From CAILHX01 sp046155285 (GTDB lineage Bacteria; Pseudomonadota; Gammaproteobacteria; Burkholderiales; Methylophilaceae), in contig JBJXEA010000027.1 of assembly GCA_046155285.1 (NCBI GenBank), positions 62,001 to 126,000 of the forward strand: a DNA stretch of 64,000 bases. The letters are read 5' to 3'. Shown here piece by piece: positions 59,893-64,000 of the stretch (its first letter is position 1; every line of letters begins with the position of its first letter). The notes below the pieces were generated by a model that was given only the letters and a program-made list of their open reading frames with translations, did no database searches and had not been told where the DNA came from. The translations under genes were made by a program, and so were the position numbers.

Positions 59893-61704
59893 TTATAGCC
59901 AAGTACATCCGCCCTCTTCAGCCGTCAGCGCGTTGCTACGCATACCGGCAAACAATTCACGTCCCATGCCGATACCATTGGCCTCGCGCAGCTCCTTGGG
60001 CATTTCTTCCAACTCTCTGGATTCCCACTCGTCGGCATTCACCAACACTTCCAAACGACCCGTCAACGCATCCAAACGAATCAAATCGCCATCGCGCACC
60101 TTGGCCAGCGGTCCGCCCGCAGCGGCTTCTGGCGAGACGTGTATGGCAGCGGGAATTTTGCCAGAAGCCCCGCTCATGCGTCCATCGGTCACCAGCGCCA
60201 TGTCATAGCCTTTGCTTTGCAGCGCTTTCAGCGGCGGTGTGAGTTTGTGCAACTCTGGCATGCCGTTAGCCTTGGGACCTTGCCAGCGCACCACACACAC
60301 CGCGCTGCTATTGAGTGCGCCAGTGGAGAAGGCATGCAGCAGTTCTTCCTGCGAGTTGAATACGCGCGCTGGCGCTTCGATCACGTGCAACTCTGATGGC
60401 ACGGCGGAAATCTTGATCACGCTACGTCCCAGATTGCCGCGCAGCACCTTGATGCCGCCGTTAGAGCTAAATGGGTCTTTGACTGGACGCACCACCGAAT
60501 CATCCTTAGATACGCCAGTGACGTTCCATACCAGCTTGTCGTTTTGCATTTCTGGAATAGCCGTGTATTCACGGATACCACCCGCACGGACCGTCAGCAC
60601 GTCGTCATACATCAAACCCGCATCCAGCAATTCACGAATCACATAGCCAGGACCACCAGCTTCTTGGAAAGCGTTCACGTCGGCCTCGCCATTGGGGTAA
60701 ACCCGCGCAATCAGCGGCACCACGTCGGACAAAGTACAGAAGTCATCCCAGTTGATGTCTATGCCCGCTGCACGCGCCACGGCGACCCAGTGAATGAGGT
60801 GATTAGTCGAGCCGCCAGTGGCTAGCAAAGCCACCATGGCATTGATGATGCACTTCTCGTCAACCATACGCCCGATAGGTGTGTAGGTTTTGTTTTGAGT
60901 GATGCCAAGCACACTACGCACCGCTTCGCGCGTCAACTCAGCACGGAATTCACTGCCTGGATTGATAAATGCGGTTCCCGGAACGTGCAAACCCATGGCT
61001 TCCAGCAACATTTGGTTGCTGTTAGCAGTACCGTAGAAAGTACAGGTGCCTTGCCCATGATAGGCTTTAGATTCGGCCTCCAGTAGCTCGGCACGGCCTA
61101 CTTTACCTTCGGCTGCCAACACGCGCATATGAGACTTTTCGCTATTGGACAAGCCAGTGGTCATTGGCCCTGCGGGAACAAATACGGTGGGTAAATGACC
61201 GAAATGCAACGCGCCTATGAGCAAACCCGGCACAATTTTGTCGCACACACCCAACATCAAAGTGGCGTCAAATACATCATGACTCAAGCCCACCGCAGCA
61301 GCCATCGCGATCACATCACGACTGAACAAACTGAGCTCCATGCCCGGCATACCTTGTGTGATGCCATCGCACATCGCTGGAACACCACCCGCCACTTGTG
61401 CCGTGGCACCATGTTTGCGCGCCTCGGTTTTAATCAAATCAGGATAGCCCTGAAACGGTGCGTGCGCCGACAACATGTCGTTGTAGGCGGTGATAATCGC
61501 CACATTGGGCGCGCGCTCGGCCACCACTTTCAGTTTGTCGTTGGCAGGCATGGCAGCAAAGGAATGCGCCACATTGGCACAGCCCATACGGTCTACGCCC
61601 TTAGGCCGGTGAGCCATTGCGTCCAGCTTACCTAGATAGATACGACGAGAATTTTCACTACGCTCGCGGATGCGATTAGTGACGGTCAATACGGTTGGAT
61701 TCAT
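59893..61704 (-). CDS. edd: 6-phosphogluconate dehydratase
   Basis: A 603-residue IlvD/Edd-family enzyme. The iron-sulphur Cys residues are in AMCDGITQGMPGMELS, LGVCDKIVPG and GTCTFYGTANSNQM. Other family blocks (ALLATGGSTNHLIHW; VTDGRMSGASGKIPAAIHVSPEA) are complete. It dehydrates 6-phosphogluconate to KDPG. The N-terminal NRIRERSENSR and its linkage to eda distinguish it from dihydroxyacid dehydratase. Confidence 0.96.
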   Translation of the reverse strand: MNPTVLTVTNRIRERSENSRRIYLGKLDAMAHRPKGVDRMGCANVAHSFAAMPANDKLKVVAERAPNVAIITAYNDMLSAHAPFQGYPDLIKTEARKHGATAQVAGGVPAMCDGITQGMPGMELSLFSRDVIAMAAAVGLSHDVFDATLMLGVCDKIVPGLLIGALHFGHLPTVFVPAGPMTTGLSNSEKSHMRVLAAEGKVGRAELLEAESKAYHGQGTCTFYGTANSNQMLLEAMGLHVPGTAFINPGSEFRAELTREAVRSVLGITQNKTYTPIGRMVDEKCIINAMVALLATGGSTNHLIHWVAVARAAGIDINWDDFCTLSDVVPLIARVYPNGEADVNAFQEAGGPGYVIRELLDAGLMYDDVLTVRAGGIREYTAIPEMQNDKLVWNVTGVSKDDSVVRPVKDPFSSNGGIKVLRGNLGRSVIKISAVPSELHVIEAPARVFNSQEELLHAFSTGALNSSAVCVVRWQGPKANGMPELHKLTPPLKALQSKGYDMALVTDGRMSGASGKIPAAIHVSPEAAAGGPLAKVRDGDLIRLDALTGRLEVLVNADEWESRELEEMPKELREANGIGMGRELFAGMRSNALTAEEGGCTWL

Positions 61705-61777
61705 AATTATTAATGCACCAGATTAGTTTTCCCAATCGTACCGCGAATTAGGACAGTTTAGCAATTTTAAGTCTGCC

Positions 61778-62461
61778 TTAAGTCTTAGGATTGCGCTTTT
61801 CAACTTTGCCATCCACAGCAATAATGATAGCGCTCGTTAGCCACAAGAATATCCCGTGCTCGACCACTCCGGGCGTAGCATTCAGTGCTGCATTTAATTG
61901 CTCAGCACTTAATTTCGCATCAAAGGTCATATCCAGTACCAAACTGCCGTGCGAAGTCATCGCCAGCCCATCTTTGCTGGCGTTCTGGCGCAAATCACCG
62001 TGCCCACCAAGGACTTCAATGCTGCGTTTTGCCAATTGCCAAGCAAAGGGAATGACTTCAATAGGAATCGCAAACTTCTCGCCGATACGGCTCACCAGCT
62101 TGCTTTGATCCACCAGTACCAAAAACTGATCCGCCGCCTTTGCCATCAGTTTTTCACGCACCAAATCCGAACCACGACCTTTGAGCAACGTCATGTCTGG
62201 CGTCACCTCGTCCGCGCCATCCACGTACAAATCCAGCCGCGACAAATGCTCGATAGAAATCAGCGGCAAACCCAAAGACTGCGCTTTGATGGCGCTCACC
62301 ACTGAGCTCGATGCTGCTGTCACTTTCAAACCTTGTTCATTGCGGCGCTTTGCCAATGCTTCGATAAAAAAATTAGCGGTAGAACCCGTCCCCAAGCCAA
62401 CCAACATACCGTCTTGCACCAAATTCGCCGCATATTCAGCGACCAGCTCCTTATCACTCAC
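61778..62461 (-). CDS. rpiA: Ribose-5-phosphate isomerase A
   Basis: A GTG at 62461, preceded by GAGGAGAGCATC, gives 227 residues; the frame is open to 62497 but the GTG has the proper ribosome binding site and matches the family start. Motifs include GLGTGSTANFF, YVDGADEV and LKGRGSDLVREK, covering the phosphate site and catalytic residues. It interconverts ribose and ribulose 5-phosphates in the pentose phosphate or ribulose monophosphate routes. It is divergent from the argA fusion gene. Confidence 0.94.
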   Translation of the reverse strand: MSDKELVAEYAANLVQDGMLVGLGTGSTANFFIEALAKRRNEQGLKVTAASSSVVSAIKAQSLGLPLISIEHLSRLDLYVDGADEVTPDMTLLKGRGSDLVREKLMAKAADQFLVLVDQSKLVSRIGEKFAIPIEVIPFAWQLAKRSIEVLGGHGDLRQNASKDGLAMTSHGSLVLDMTFDAKLSAEQLNAALNATPGVVEHGIFLWLTSAIIIAVDGKVEKRNPKT

Positions 62462-62539
62462 GATGCTCTCCTCACGAAAAATTTGCAATAAACACATTTT
62501 ATATTTATTATTTTGCTTAATTTACATTTTTAATGTCCT

Positions 62540-64000
62540 ATGTCACTCGGCCAGTCCATACGTCAGCGGCGCAAGTCGCTCAATCTTACTCTGCAACAGC
62601 TCGCGCAAACCGTTGGCGCAGACGCTGGCAATTTATCACGTATTGAGCGTGGTGAGCAGGGTGTGTCCGAGACACTGCTGCACAAATTATGTGCCGCATT
62701 AGATTGCACGCCAGCCTCGCTTTACGCGCAACCCACTCATGCGTTAATAGCAAAAAATAGTTCCAGCCTCACCCAACCGCAGGACTTTGTGCGTTGGTTT
62801 CGCTCAGTAGCACCCTATATTCATGCCTTTGGCGGACGCACCTTTGTCATCGCCTTTGGTGGCGAGGTGATAGATGATGGGCAATTTGTGGCTCTTTCGC
62901 ATGATTTGAACCTACTGGCGAGCCTGGAAGTGCGGCTGGTACTGGTGCATGGGGCGCGGCCACAGATTGAATCCAAACTCAAACGCAACAAACTTGAAAC
63001 CAAGCTAGTGAATGGTTTACGCGTGACCGACGACGCGGTGATGGAGACGGTAAAAGAGGCTAATGGCGCGATTCGGGTAGAGATTGAAGCGCTACTTTCC
63101 ATGGGGCTGGTGAATTCGCCGATGGCGGGCTCGGATATTCGCGTGGCGAGCGGAAACTTCGTCACCGCTAAGCCTATGGGCGTGCTAGACGGCGTGGATT
63201 TGCAGCATACCGGTGAGGTACGCAAAGTGGATGCGGTGGGTATCCAAAAACGGCTGGATGACGGCGAACTGGTGCTGCTTTCTCCGCTGGGGTTTTCGCC
63301 CACCGGTGAGGTATTCAATTTGTCGCTGGAAGATGTCGCCGTGAGCGCGGCGATTGCGCTGGATGCCGAAAAGCTGATTTTCTTGATGGATGCCTCCGGC
63401 GTGCATAACCTGCGCGGCGAATTGTTGCGCGAGATGACCGCAGACAAGGCGAGGAACCTGCTCCATCACGTCGAGACCAAAGGTGAAAAAGCCATCAGCG
63501 AAGATGAAACCTATTACCTGCCTGCCGCCATTAAGGCCTGCGACCAAGGCGTGGCGAGAACTCACCTCATCAGCCGCCATACCGACGGCGCGATTATTCA
63601 GGAACTGTTCACGCACGACGGCATAGGCACCATGGTGACCGAGATCGCGCTGGAATCTATGCGTCCGGCGCAGATTGACGACGTGGGCGGTATTCTGCAA
63701 CTCATAGAGCCTTTGGAAAATGAGGGAGTTTTGGTGCGGCGCGGGCGTGAACGGCTGGAAACCGAGATTGACCATTTTTATGTGATGGAACACGACAACC
63801 GCATCATCGGTTGCGCGGCGCTTTATCCGTTTGCCGACGAGAAAAAAGCCGAGCTAGCGTGCATGGCGATGGATGCTCGCTTGCGCGGTAGCGGGCGTGG
63901 CGAACGGTTACTGCACTACTGCGAGGAGCAGGCCTTGGAGCTTGGCATCCAGTCACTATTCGTACTCACCACGCGCACCGCGCACTGGTTTATCGAACGC
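62540..64000 (+). CDS. argA: N-acetylglutamate synthase with N-terminal Xre-type HTH domain (cut by right edge)
   Basis: The frame is open without a stop from ATG 62540 to the window end: 487 codons. Residues 4-58 form an Xre/Cro-type helix-turn-helix (LGQSIRQRRKSLNLTLQQLA; AGNLSRIERGEQGV). Residues about 80-360 are an amino-acid-kinase-like domain opening FVRWFRSVAPYIHAF as in ordinary ArgA. From about 374 a GNAT acetyltransferase domain follows (MRPAQIDDVGGIL; DARLRGSGRGERLLHYCEEQA; FVLTTRTAHWF). E. coli ArgA lacks the first 80 residues. The enzyme makes N-acetylglutamate, the first step of arginine synthesis. No clear ribosome binding site precedes the ATG. About 30 more residues are expected beyond the edge. 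Confidence 0.88.
   Translation, partial: MSLGQSIRQRRKSLNLTLQQLAQTVGADAGNLSRIERGEQGVSETLLHKLCAALDCTPASLYAQPTHALIAKNSSSLTQPQDFVRWFRSVAPYIHAFGGRTFVIAFGGEVIDDGQFVALSHDLNLLASLEVRLVLVHGARPQIESKLKRNKLETKLVNGLRVTDDAVMETVKEANGAIRVEIEALLSMGLVNSPMAGSDIRVASGNFVTAKPMGVLDGVDLQHTGEVRKVDAVGIQKRLDDGELVLLSPLGFSPTGEVFNLSLEDVAVSAAIALDAEKLIFLMDASGVHNLRGELLREMTADKARNLLHHVETKGEKAISEDETYYLPAAIKACDQGVARTHLISRHTDGAIIQELFTHDGIGTMVTEIALESMRPAQIDDVGGILQLIEPLENEGVLVRRGRERLETEIDHFYVMEHDNRIIGCAALYPFADEKKAELACMAMDARLRGSGRGERLLHYCEEQALELGIQSLFVLTTRTAHWFIER

Noticed and set aside
62821..63447. 208-codon minus-strand frame in the argA region
   Set aside because: It is an antisense shadow of the kinase-like domain: Ser/Thr-rich, with no recognisable domain or start signal.

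Overview
This is a chromosomal window from a motile, Gram-negative betaproteobacterium, most likely of the Nitrosomonadales/Gallionellaceae/Methylophilaceae type. The pointers are an RpfE-type protein, MotC/MotD flagellar stators beside flhF-flhG-fliA, a homodimeric AceE, a DUF1841 gene, and an rnfABCDGE-nth block. No rRNA, tRNA, CRISPR array, prophage or insertion sequence was recognised. The accessory flavour comes from several families of short palindromic (REP-like) repeats, some of them inside genes.

Layout. 1-3140: lipoprotein (cut by the edge), PfkB kinase and RpfE-like protein on the minus strand; SixA-like phosphatase and ParA-like ATPase on the plus strand. 3271-12332: a two-partner secretion locus with transporter, a 2087-residue repeat-rich exoprotein and a FecR-domain protein, all bordered or invaded by palindromic repeats. 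12656-17951: glycine-zipper envelope protein, a secreted YHS-like/pentapeptide protein, a Crp/Fnr regulator next to a DUF3095 cyclase-like protein, and an M17 aminopeptidase. 18140-25310: pyruvate dehydrogenase genes aceE-aceF-lpdA and a GlcD-type FAD oxidase. 25329-30787: flagellar block with a sigma-28 promoter before flgM-flgN, and flhF-flhG-fliA-motC-motD on the other strand. 30894-40828: chemoreceptor, HD-GYP protein and two adjacent MNIO (DUF692) RiPP metallophore loci, one carrying its own ECF sigma/anti-sigma pair. 40973-48391: DUF1841, FIST, nth and the Rnf complex. 48627-52978: two glycosyltransferases, a PlcP/LpxH-like phosphoesterase, dgkA and a toxin-antitoxin pair. 52949-58712: EAL-CBS-GGDEF protein and pstS-pstCAB. 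58872-62461: VOC protein, Entner-Doudoroff genes edd-eda, and rpiA. 62540 to the right edge: an argA gene whose reading frame begins with an Xre-type helix-turn-helix.

The most interesting system is the metallophore region. An ECF sigma factor and a zinc-finger anti-sigma head a run of hvfA-hvfB-hvfC-hvfX-like genes. A divergent EF-hand gene and a second, differently built locus (bufA2-bufB-bufC type) lie beside it. A bipartite element, TGTAAG-N17-GAC(T/C)AA, with identical spacing, lies upstream of the EF-hand gene, the bufA2-like precursor gene, and the distant YHS-like/pentapeptide gene at 13501. I infer one envelope metal-stress regulon served by the local sigma factor. Both precursors are unusual: the first ends in repeated EGSCSADK-like units, and the second carries two tandem copies of the bufferin core.

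Other points worth attention are the HTH-ArgA fusion, the cyclase-like/Crp-Fnr pair, REP-like DNA that encodes a signal peptide, and a possible phosphate-sparing lipid-remodelling cassette next to pst. All functional assignments are from reading protein motifs by eye; no database search was run.
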